Origin: Flavobacteriales bacterium UBA1531
Lineage (GTDB): Bacteria; Bacteroidota; Bacteroidia; Flavobacteriales_D; Sanyastnellaceae
Assembly (NCBI GenBank): GCA_002323795.1
Contig: DCPZ01000050.1
Location: 1,202-10,286, forward strand
DNA: 9,085 bases
Direction of reading: 5' to 3'
Numbering within the stretch: the stretch's first letter is position 1; every line of letters starts with the position of its first letter. Below are positions 1 to 8,800 of this stretch, piece after piece. The notes beneath the pieces were generated by a model. The model had not been told where the DNA came from. It saw nothing but the letters and a program-made list of their open reading frames with translations, and ran no database searches. Both the position numbers and the translations under genes were made by a program.

Positions 1-2583
1 TGGGCGGGAAGGCTAGGAAATGGTTTTGTTGCCAACGAAGCTTTGAAAGATCAGGTCAAAATCAAAGCTGCGAACGAAGACGCCTACATCGATGTATTCG
101 CAGATGAATCAATCGACTTTGACGCATCCAATACTGACAATTACTGCTGCTTTGCCGACATCACTGAATGGGCCTCCAACAACCCCGTTAATGCGCGATA
201 CACAATCGCAAATGTAGTCGCTGATCAGGATGACAGTTCATGGGGAGGCTGGGCTTTGATCATCGTATATGCAGATGCTTCTGAACCCATGCGAAACCTG
301 ACTGTTTTTGATGGTCTAGCCATGATCAATTACCCCTGGAATGGCGGTGCCGATAACAGCACAGTCGACGTGCCGATTTCCGGATTTTTGACGCCTCCAT
401 TCGGCCCGGTTTCGTTGAAATTGGGAGTGGTTGCTTACGATGGTGATCGAGACTCTGAAGGCGATCAGCTAGGATTTGACGGTACGGGTACATTCAATTA
501 CATCGAAGATGCCACACACGACATCAACAACGTATTCAACAGCACCCATTGCACGGGAGGTATCATGAATCCATGGCGCGTCCCGGCGTTCAATAACACC
601 CTCGGACACGATGCCAATATTTTCATACCCGACAACTCCGCGTATGATTTTCTGCCCAACAATGCCACAGACGCAGAAATACGTGTGACCACTGAGCTAG
701 AGTCCATCACCGTGCATGCCATCACCTCATCCATTGATGTATACGAACCTGACTTGCGAGCCACGGTCTACATCGAAGACCTCAACGGTGGCGTCGCTGA
801 ACCAGGCGACGTCTTGGAATACACTGTGGTAGCCAAAAATTTGGGATCGGATGCGGCCATAGAAGTCTACGTAACCAACACACTGGATATTCGGACCAGT
901 TTCGTCGAAGGAAGCTTAGTTTGGGATTCCGCACCGCTCACAGGATGGATGACCGATATAGCAGGAGATGATCCTGGCGAATTCTTAAGCGACGAGCAAA
1001 TGGTTCAAGTGCGCATTGGCGCTACAGCCGACGGCACCACCGGTGGAACCTTGAACAACGATCCATTTGGGCAGGATAGCATTTCCTACCGCTTTCAGGT
1101 CCAACTCACGGATGACTGCCTCCTTCTTCAGTGCGACGGAACGCTCACCGGCGCAGCCAATATCTATGGTTTTGGCGACATCAGTGGCAACACCCAAACC
1201 AACGAAGGTGCAAGTGCTTTGCTCGACGCCAATGGCTGCCCCGTTGAAGAAGTCACCACATTGGAAGTGCAGACAGGGGTGTGTCCCCCAGTTGCGATTG
1301 AGCCGGTAAGCACGACTTGCTTGGGAGATGACGTAGCACTCGAAGTTCCGGCGTTCATAGACAATCCTCTTGCAGAATCACTGGCAAATTACACATGGTC
1401 AGGTCCGAACGGATTTGCATCCAACGATGCCACGGCCTTGCTTCCCAATGCCGATTTGAATGATGCCGGAGGTTACTTTTTAGAGGTCACATTCACGGGC
1501 CTTGAATGCTTGCTGTCGAGCGCGAATTACGAGCTCCTCGTGCATGTCCCCACCCCACTCTTTGATGCCCCCGCACAACAGTGCATCGATGGAAATGCTT
1601 TTGATTTCGCCGCTCAAGGCGATCAATTCCCAGGAGCGACGTTCGAATGGTCATTTGAAAATAGCAATCCAGGAACAGTAGCTGGCGCCTATCAGAATAA
1701 TGTGGCCTTCATTCAGACCGGTTGGAATGAAGTGTTGTTGACCCTCAACGAAATCGGCTGCACTGCAGAAACCTTGGATTCAATCTTTGTAGAATCTCCA
1801 CCCGACCTAACGTCATTTGACGTGGATATTTTTCCAACCGAAGGCTGCGTGCCTCTGAGCGTCACATTCATGGATGCTGCGCCTCCGGAGCCGATGGATT
1901 ACAGCTGGGAATTTGGAGACGGGTACGAAAGCCTCATCGATGTCCCCGTGCATGTTTATGACGTGGTAGGAACCTTTGACATTCAGGTAACAGCAACAAG
2001 CCTGGGAAACTGCCCTGCGACCATTACGTTTCCCATCGAAGAGGCCGTGACCGTTTATCCATTGCCTCAGGCTGGATTTGATGTGGAGCCCAATGTTGTG
2101 GAATTGCTCACCCCCAACGTGACAGTCACTTCCAGCGCAGACGCCAACACCGTTGTAAATTATTATTTTTCAGACGGTGGAAGCCTGAGTTCTGCAAATG
2201 GCGAATACACTTTCAGCGATGGCGGCACATTCGACATCATTCAAACGGTCATTAGTCCCCAAGGATGCATTGCAACTGCCGAGGGTGAGGTGGTCGTCAA
2301 CGGAACGATTTTTTATGCGCCCAGCGGATTCACTCCAGATGGAGACTACCTGAATGACGTCTGGATGCCCGTGGCTCTCGGTGTGACTTCCTATCAAATG
2401 GAAGTGCGCAATCGCTGGGGTGAGCTACTCTGGTCCACCGATGATCCCTCAATGCCTTGGCTCGGTCAGTCGTCTGGCGGCGGGCATTATGCTCCGAATG
2501 GAGTGTACGTGTGGCAGGTGACCTACCGCGATCAACTCGGTTTCCCAGTGATGAAGCAAGGCACGGTCTCCCTATTACGTTAA
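1..2583 (+). CDS. T9SS type B-sorted multidomain surface protein (Ig/PKD/DUF11-like domains), 5' end outside the window
   Basis: This is the C-terminal 860 residues of a large secreted surface protein. The frame is open from base 1 (it begins W-A-G-R-L-G-N-G-F) and continues into good protein, so the TTG at 43 is not the real start and the N-terminus and any signal peptide are missing. Numbering from base 1, residues 1-250 form a beta-rich module with a WGGW motif (81-84) and several Asp/Gly-rich turns; it resembles modules I recall preceding DUF11 repeats. Residues 251 to about 420 look DUF11-like (PGDVLEYTVVAKNLG). Residues 431-517 are Ig-like, 518-600 another beta domain, 607-688 a PKD domain with WEFGDG (636-641), and 689-770 a degenerate PKD domain. 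Residues 771-860 match the T9SS type B sorting domain (CHU_C): FTPDGDYLND, then RNRWGE, then APNGVYVWQVTY and a short basic end. That tail is normally recognised by the T9SS and removed or anchored at the surface. The binding target is unknown; adhesion or a structural role is inference. Confidence 0.9.
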   Translation, partial: WAGRLGNGFVANEALKDQVKIKAANEDAYIDVFADESIDFDASNTDNYCCFADITEWASNNPVNARYTIANVVADQDDSSWGGWALIIVYADASEPMRNLTVFDGLAMINYPWNGGADNSTVDVPISGFLTPPFGPVSLKLGVVAYDGDRDSEGDQLGFDGTGTFNYIEDATHDINNVFNSTHCTGGIMNPWRVPAFNNTLGHDANIFIPDNSAYDFLPNNATDAEIRVTTELESITVHAITSSIDVYEPDLRATVYIEDLNGGVAEPGDVLEYTVVAKNLGSDAAIEVYVTNTLDIRTSFVEGSLVWDSAPLTGWMTDIAGDDPGEFLSDEQMVQVRIGATADGTTGGTLNNDPFGQDSISYRFQVQLTDDCLLLQCDGTLTGAANIYGFGDISGNTQTNEGASALLDANGCPVEEVTTLEVQTGVCPPVAIEPVSTTCLGDDVALEVPAFIDNPLAESLANYTWSGPNGFASNDATALLPNADLNDAGGYFLEVTFTGLECLLSSANYELLVHVPTPLFDAPAQQCIDGNAFDFAAQGDQFPGATFEWSFENSNPGTVAGAYQNNVAFIQTGWNEVLLTLNEIGCTAETLDSIFVESPPDLTSFDVDIFPTEGCVPLSVTFMDAAPPEPMDYSWEFGDGYESLIDVPVHVYDVVGTFDIQVTATSLGNCPATITFPIEEAVTVYPLPQAGFDVEPNVVELLTPNVTVTSSADANTVVNYYFSDGGSLSSANGEYTFSDGGTFDIIQTVISPQGCIATAEGEVVVNGTIFYAPSGFTPDGDYLNDVWMPVALGVTSYQMEVRNRWGELLWSTDDPSMPWLGQSSGGGHYAPNGVYVWQVTYRDQLGFPVMKQGTVSLLR

Positions 2584-2591
2584 AGCCTTGT

Positions 2592-2609
2592 TGAAACCTT
2601 CTCGTTTCA
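2592..2609. terminator. Small inverted repeat between convergent genes, possible weak bidirectional terminator
   Basis: A perfect 6-bp inverted repeat, TGAAAC and GTTTCA around a 6-base loop, lies 8 bases after the stop of the + strand gene. It overlaps the stop codon of the - strand gene (2607-2609). One or two G-U pairs could extend the stem. It is the only hairpin I see in the 23-bp gap. There is no long T-run on either side and the stem is short and AT-rich, so intrinsic termination here is tentative. Confidence 0.25.
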
Positions 2610-5600
2610 GTCTTCAGGCACGCCAATGAAGTCGATTTCGCTGCTGCGAACCATGCCATTGAAAACAGGAAGCAACTGATCTCGCAAAGCATACCAAGCA
2701 TCCAACTCAACGTCAATCTTAGCAGAAAGATCCTCCTTGACTCCGACCATTTGATCGGTAGGCCGATAAATTCCCATGCTCGCCAAAGAACCTACATGTG
2801 CCAGTTTATTGTTCAATTTGATTGGATAATTCAGCATGTCTTGGTTGCTCTTCAATTTTGTCTGATAAAGAACCTCTTCAATCGCAATCATGGTGGAGTC
2901 TAGCGCCTCCGCCTCCTCAAAAAGTGCGACATACCTATCCCTATCTAGACGCTCGAGCAACGCGGCAATCTGCTGGCGTGTAGCCCGCATGTGACGAATG
3001 GCATCATGTGTCTCATCCACTTTGTCTCGCACCGCCCTCAAGAACTCAAATTGGGCCACTCGATCGGATGCTGTTCCTTCTGTGCGAGGGTCCAGTAAGA
3101 TTTCAAAAGTGGTGGATAGCGTATCATGGCCTGCTGTCAAAACCGCTCTGTAAAGGCCTGGCGGCACAACGGGTCCACGAAGCGTCCCCCACCACATCAA
3201 AAGACCTTCGAACTCATCCGCCTTTTTACAGCGTAAATCCCACTCAAAACGGTTGATACCACCTTGGATCTCCAAAGCGTCCTCGCCGGAAGCGTCCGAA
3301 GCAAAAGACCGAATCACCTCGCCATTGTTATTTTCAAAGGTGAGTGAAGCAACATCAACTTCTTCCGGCATTTGAAAGAAAATGCGTACACCAGCCGGAT
3401 GATTGGTTCCTCTGGTGTCTGATGTCTTGCCACTTCCACCGCCAAATCCAACGGTGGGTTGCGGTTCAAAAAGCCGAAATTCACCGGGTACCAGCGGCTC
3501 GTTCAATCCTTGCCAAATCACATCCAAATCATCCAACAACCAAAAGCTCCTTCCCTGTGTCGCAACAATCAGATCATTGTCTTTCAATGTCAAATCTGTA
3601 ATGGGCACTTGCGGAAGGTTTAATTGCAACGACTCCCAGTTTTTACCATCATCCGCACTGGCATAAAGCCCAAATTCTGTGCCGGCGTACAGCAAGCCAG
3701 GAATGGTTCTATCCGCGCGAATAACACGGGTGAAGTGTCCTCTATCGATGCCATTGGTAATGGATTTCCATGTCGCACCATAATCCGATGTGTGGTACAG
3801 GTATGGAGCGTAATCGCCCAGTTTGTAGCGGGTCGCTGCTATGTACAAACCCCCAGGTCGATGCGGATCCACTTCCACGGTATTTATCATCGCATCTGAT
3901 GGCATTTTTGAAGGAGTTACATCGCTCCATTTCTCACCTGCATCCCTCGATACATGCAACAAACCATCATCAGATCCACACCAGAGCAATCCCGGTTCCA
4001 GTGAGGATTCTGTCGCCGAAAAAATCGTGGCATAATATTCTACCCCGGTGTTGTCCTTGGTAATCGGCCCTCCAGAAGAAACCAGCTTTTCAGCTTCACC
4101 CCGAGTCAAGTCGGGGGAAATGACTTCCCACGACTCGCCACCATTGTCGGAACGATGCAAATGCTGGGAGCACGTGTACAATTGAGTTGAATCATGCGGC
4201 GAGAAAAAGACCGGAAAGTTCCATTGAAAACGGTATTTCATTCCCTCGGCACCACTCCCCATGGGATTCTCGGGCCAGACGTTGATGGCACGATTCATAT
4301 CCAGAGCATGATTAAAACGCGTCAAAAAACCGCCATAACTTCCACCATAAACGATGTCATTGTCAGACGGGTCGGGCGCCAAGTGAGCACTTTCACCACC
4401 AGCAGTGGATTCCCAATTTTCTTCTGTTATGAAGCCAGTAGAGGACCGAGAATCAATCCTGATCGCAGAGTTATCTTGCTGAGCACCATAAATCCGATAT
4501 GGAAAGTGATCATCCGTGGTCACCCGATAAAATTGAGCTGTCGGTTGGTTCATGTACGTGGACCAACTCTGTCCTGCATCATAACTGATTTGAGCGCCGC
4601 CATCGTCTGCAATGATGAGCCGACTGGCGTCTTCGGGTGCAATCCATAAATCATGGTGATCGCCGTGAGGCGCATAACGGGACTCAAACGATTTTCCACC
4701 ATCATTCGAAACGTGGTAAGACACATTCATTACATAAACACGATTGACATCCTCCGTATCGGCATAGATGCGCGTATAATACCATGCGCGTTGACGTAAA
4801 CTGCGGTCCGAATTGACCATCTTCCATGCCCCACCGGCATCATCTGAACGATAGACACCGCCTGCCTCATTTTCGATGATTGCCCAAACCCGATCTGGAT
4901 TGACGGGCGAAACCGTTACTCCAATGATGCCATGTGGTCCATCCGGCATTCCTTCTTGTTCCATGAGCGAAACCCAAGTTGCACCGGCATCTTCTGATTT
5001 CCATAGCGCAGAGCCGTCGCCTCCCGATGAAAAGTCATAAGGAGTCCTGCGAACATTCCAAGTACTCGCATAAACCACATCGGGATTGACAGGATCGAGG
5101 ATCAAATCAACAGCACCCGATCGTTCATTTGCAAACAAAACGCGTTGCCAAGTCTCTCCTCCATCTTTTGTTTTGTAGACCCCACGTTCCGAGGAATTTT
5201 TGAACAAATCGCCTAGAACCGCTGCATATGCAATATCTGGATTCGTCGGATGAATGCGAATTCGCGGAATGTGCCGTGATGCTTTGAGCCCCATATCCTT
5301 CCAACTTCTTCCGCCGTCAACTGATTTGTACAGCCCCGTTCCCGGAGATACATTTCCTCGAACGGTCACCTCTCCTCCTCCAACGTAAATGACATTTGAA
5401 TGAGACGAACTCACTGCGATGGCTCCAATGGAACCTCCGAAATAACCATCCGATATGTTCGTCCATGTCGTTCCTCCATTCTCTGTTTTCCAAACGCCAC
5501 CGCCTGTGGCTCCCATGTAAAAAAGCATCGGATTTCCATCGACACCAGCAACTGCCGCTGATCTGCCGCCGCGAAATGGACCGATGCATCGGAATTCCAA

Positions 5601-5735
5601 TTGAGGTTCAAGCAAATCCACATTCAGTTCTGAGACTTGAGCATTGGCAAAGTTTAATTGCAGACCCAGTGTCATCAAGCAGACGAAAGCAAATAACCGC
5701 AGGAACATCAAGGGAAAACCAAAAATTACATTCAT
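2607..5735 (-). CDS. Secreted sortilin/VPS10-like BNR-repeat beta-propeller protein ('glycosyl hydrolase, BNR repeat' family)
   Basis: This is a complete 1042-residue exported protein. The ATG at 5735 gives a classic signal peptide: hydrophobic residues 8-29, then A-N-A before Q33. The mature chain opens with a motif typical of this family (IGPFRGGRS, 52-60). It then carries eleven Asp-box-like motifs (S/T-x-D-x-G-x-T/S-W) between T84 and W700, for example TENGGTTW, SVDGGRSW and TKDGGETW. Such motifs sit on beta-propeller blades, so this region is probably one or two large propellers. Around residue 832 (GGINRFEWDLR) is a FlgD-like or Fn3-like beta domain, followed by a helical tail (about 890-1010) with a conserved-looking NYPIKLNNK near 969-977. 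Length and layout fit the 1000-1100-residue Bacteroidota proteins often labelled glycosyl hydrolase or VPS10-domain protein. No glycosidase active site can be identified, so the enzymatic label should not be taken as function. I see no T9SS C-terminal domain. It is convergent with the upstream surface protein and divergent from the metalloprotease. Confidence 0.9.
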   Translation of the reverse strand: MNVIFGFPLMFLRLFAFVCLMTLGLQLNFANAQVSELNVDLLEPQLEFRCIGPFRGGRSAAVAGVDGNPMLFYMGATGGGVWKTENGGTTWTNISDGYFGGSIGAIAVSSSHSNVIYVGGGEVTVRGNVSPGTGLYKSVDGGRSWKDMGLKASRHIPRIRIHPTNPDIAYAAVLGDLFKNSSERGVYKTKDGGETWQRVLFANERSGAVDLILDPVNPDVVYASTWNVRRTPYDFSSGGDGSALWKSEDAGATWVSLMEQEGMPDGPHGIIGVTVSPVNPDRVWAIIENEAGGVYRSDDAGGAWKMVNSDRSLRQRAWYYTRIYADTEDVNRVYVMNVSYHVSNDGGKSFESRYAPHGDHHDLWIAPEDASRLIIADDGGAQISYDAGQSWSTYMNQPTAQFYRVTTDDHFPYRIYGAQQDNSAIRIDSRSSTGFITEENWESTAGGESAHLAPDPSDNDIVYGGSYGGFLTRFNHALDMNRAINVWPENPMGSGAEGMKYRFQWNFPVFFSPHDSTQLYTCSQHLHRSDNGGESWEVISPDLTRGEAEKLVSSGGPITKDNTGVEYYATIFSATESSLEPGLLWCGSDDGLLHVSRDAGEKWSDVTPSKMPSDAMINTVEVDPHRPGGLYIAATRYKLGDYAPYLYHTSDYGATWKSITNGIDRGHFTRVIRADRTIPGLLYAGTEFGLYASADDGKNWESLQLNLPQVPITDLTLKDNDLIVATQGRSFWLLDDLDVIWQGLNEPLVPGEFRLFEPQPTVGFGGGSGKTSDTRGTNHPAGVRIFFQMPEEVDVASLTFENNNGEVIRSFASDASGEDALEIQGGINRFEWDLRCKKADEFEGLLMWWGTLRGPVVPPGLYRAVLTAGHDTLSTTFEILLDPRTEGTASDRVAQFEFLRAVRDKVDETHDAIRHMRATRQQIAALLERLDRDRYVALFEEAEALDSTMIAIEEVLYQTKLKSNQDMLNYPIKLNNKLAHVGSLASMGIYRPTDQMVGVKEDLSAKIDVELDAWYALRDQLLPVFNGMVRSSEIDFIGVPED

Positions 5736-5876
5736 GGGATGAAATTAATTCAATCGAATCAGACGGAATGGTCTAAAAGCAAATATTTCATCACCCGACA
5801 ATTCAGCCTAAATGGTTCATTATCAAAGATTAATTATGTACATTGAAGCAAAGGACTGACCAAATACGTCGAAAAC
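5736..5876. promoter_or_regulatory. Divergent intergenic region between BNR-protein and metalloprotease genes
   Basis: These 141 AT-rich bases separate the two divergent start codons and should contain both promoters. Neither start has a recognisable Shine-Dalgarno sequence; the bases just before both ATGs are A/T-rich, which is common in Bacteroidota. For the + strand I find no exact TAnnTTTG box; the nearest is TACATTGA at 5839-5846, with no TTG at a suitable distance upstream. The - strand has a better candidate, listed separately. I see no long palindrome that would suggest a dedicated operator, and no small gene. Confidence 0.45.
5824..5852 (-). promoter_or_regulatory. Candidate Bacteroidota-type promoter for the BNR-repeat gene
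   Basis: Read on the minus strand, TTTG (5852-5849) is followed after 17 bases by AATCTTTG (5831-5824). The Bacteroidota primary sigma factor consensus is a TTG-type -33 box and TAnnTTTG at -7, with a spacing of roughly 17-23 bases. This candidate misses only the first T of the -7 box. It would give a 5' leader of roughly 80 bases before the ATG at 5735. Short AT-rich motifs arise by chance, so this is a prediction only. Confidence 0.3.
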
Positions 5877-8800
5877 ATGAAAAAGCACACTACCGTTGCA
5901 ATGCGTTCAATTCAATTGATCAGTTGCGTTTTAACCATATATCTATGCCTCGGTTCAGTGCACGCACAATTCCCGTCATATTGGGCTGACAGTGAGCTGT
6001 CCCATGAACAAAAGGGGCTCATTGAAGTCGCTACTTATCGTGCGCTCGATGTTGATCAATTTGCTTTTCAAGAAATTTTAAAAAATGCTCCGTTGCATGC
6101 GGCTGAAATGGTCAGTCAATCCGCAGTGATCATTTCATTTCCAATGCCCAACGGCCAAAATGCTGATTTCAAAGTTGTTGAAGCGCCCGTCATGTCAGCG
6201 GCTTTGCAGAATCGCTTTCCGAGCATTAGATCTTACCGAGGTGTGGGAGTGGACAACCCACTTCTGCAAGCACATTTCGACCTGAGTCCAAACGGACTGC
6301 ACGCTATGATTTTCAGAGAAGGCAGCACCGTATTCATTGACCCCGTGCGCGATTCCGCTGCTCCGGAGAAGCACATCTGTTACTCGCGAAAAGCTTTCTT
6401 CAAGGGAACATCAAAAATATGGGGTGGCTGCACAGCGCTGAACGCAGGAGAAATAGCTCCTTCAAAAATCTCAAATGATTCGCATTCAGATGCCACACCC
6501 GTTTTAATGGGCTCTCAACAATTCCCATCACCGGTATTACCCATCATGACTGAAAATGGCGAGCAGTTGCGGACCTATCGACTCGCTTTAGCTTGCACCG
6601 GCGAGTACGCGCAATTTCATGGAGGTACTGTCAGTGGCACTCTTGCTGCAATGAACACATCAATGGTTCGCGTGAATGGGGTGTTTGAGCGAGACATCGC
6701 AGTACGGATGATAATGGTTGCCAACAACGATCAATTGATCTTTCTCAATGCTTCAACAGATCCTTACACCAACAACAATGGCGGCAGCATGCTTGGTCAA
6801 AACATCAGTACCTGTAACAGCGTCATCGGGTCAGCCAACTATGACATCGGACACGTGTTTTCCACAGGTGGTGGTGGTGTCGCATACCTCCAGTCTCCCT
6901 GCAGTAGCATCAAAGCAGGTGGCGTCACTGGTCAAGGCTCGCCAGTAGGCGATCCATTTGACATTGACTATGTGTGCCACGAAATGGGCCATCAATTTGG
7001 CGGAAATCACACCCAAAACAACAGTTGTAACCGGTCATCGGGAGCTGCTTATGAGCCGGGATCTGCTAGCACAATCATGGGATATGCGGGGATTTGTTCT
7101 CCCAACCTGCAAGGCAATTCAGATGATCATTTTCACAACCACAGTTGCAATGAGATGATTTCTTTTACAGTAAACGGGGGAGGGAACTCATGCGCCGACC
7201 TGTCCTCTACTGGCAATGTTCCACCCATCGTGGAAGCTGGAACCAATGGGTTGGTCATTCCGGCATCAACACCTTTCGAATTAACCGCTACAGGCAGTGA
7301 TTCAGACGGTGGAACAATCACTTACAACTGGGAAGAATACGACCTCGGTCCGGCAACAGCTTCCGGAGACAACAACCTCACAAACCCATCAGGTAACCAG
7401 CCCATCTTCAGATCTTGGCCTTCGTCAACCAGCCCCACGCGTATTTTTCCGCGTATCACCGACTTGGTCAATGGAACGACCACCATTGGTGAGCATTTGC
7501 CTACTTACTCACGTCAATTGAATTTCAAATGCACTGCACGAGATAACCAATTGAACGGAGGAGGATTTGCAGACGACCTGCTCACCATGAGTGTGGATGG
7601 TTCATCGGGGCCTTTTATTGTGAACGCTCCCAATGGCGGTGAATCGTTAAATGCTGACGCCTCAGCCACGATCACATGGGATGTTGCAGGAACCAATTCT
7701 GGTGAAGTTAATTGTGCTTCCGTAGACATTTACCTTTCTGTGGACGGAGGCTTCACATGGCCATACGAACTTGCCACAAACATCACAAATAACGGCTCGG
7801 CGACCATCACCTTGCCCAATGTTCTTTCATCTTCGGCCCGCGTCAAAATCAAAGGAACAAACCATGTCTTCTTCGATATCTCCAATGGGAATTTCACGAT
7901 CGAAGAAAACCTCTGCCCAAACTGCGGCTGCACTGATGAAAGTGCATGCAACTACGATCCGGGGGCGACGACCGATGATGGCAGCTGCATTTTACAAGAA
8001 CCTTGTTCTTGTGAGCTCACGGGAAGTCAAGTGGCTAATCTCGCTGGCGGCGAGACAAGCGAGGCCTTAACGCAATCTGCAACATCCCTGGCCCCACTGA
8101 CAACCATTGCAATTGAGTTGGAATTTGACAACACTGGCAACACTTCGAGTTGGGCAGCTGATATGGCAATGGCCATTACCTCACCGTCAGGTGAGTGCAT
8201 CTCATTTGGCGGTTACAATGGATCTCCTGAGGGCTGTCCAAGCCTTGGAAACTATGAAGTTGTTTGGCCAGAGACATGGGCTGTTTCTACCAATGGCAGC
8301 TACGCTGCTACGGTTGATATATCCGAAGCAAACTTAGGCGGATCAGGCGATTGGAGCGTAGTCCTTCACAATGGCTACAATGCCTCTGCAGGGACTAGCT
8401 ACCAGGTGAACTGGGTCATACCTGACTTATGCCCAGACGAAGCGACCATTGATGGTTGCACGGATGCAACGGCATGCAATTACAATGATGATGCAACCAA
8501 CGATGATGGCTCATGTGCTTCATTTGACGAATGTGGCGTATGTGGTGGCAACGGCATTCCCGAAGGCTCTTGCGATTGCGAAGGAAACGGACCAGCTATC
8601 GGCTACGACTGCGCGGGTAATTGCTTAAATGATGCAGATGGCGATGGTACTTGCGATGAATTTGAAATCAATGGTTGTACAAATGATGCAGCCTGCAACT
8701 ATAATGCAACGGCCACGGATGATGACGGCTCTTGCGCTTCACTTGATGAATGTGGCGTTTGTGGCGGCAACGGCATTGCCGACGGCACGTGCGATTGCGA

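Noticed and set aside
43..45. TTG as the start codon of the first gene
   Set aside because: The frame stays open to base 1 and the upstream codons read as continuous protein (G-N-G-F-V-A-N-E-A before it); there is no signal peptide after the TTG although the protein has a T9SS tail. The gene begins outside the window.
2330..2716. 128-codon - strand open frame spanning the convergent junction
   Set aside because: It overlaps both the T9SS sorting domain of the + strand gene and the end of the BNR-repeat gene in another frame; the predicted peptide is Arg/Ser/His-rich with no domain.
4194..4649. 151-codon + strand open frame opposite the BNR-repeat gene
   Set aside because: It lies fully antisense inside a strongly supported coding region, has no recognisable domain, and its composition looks like a shadow of the opposite frame.
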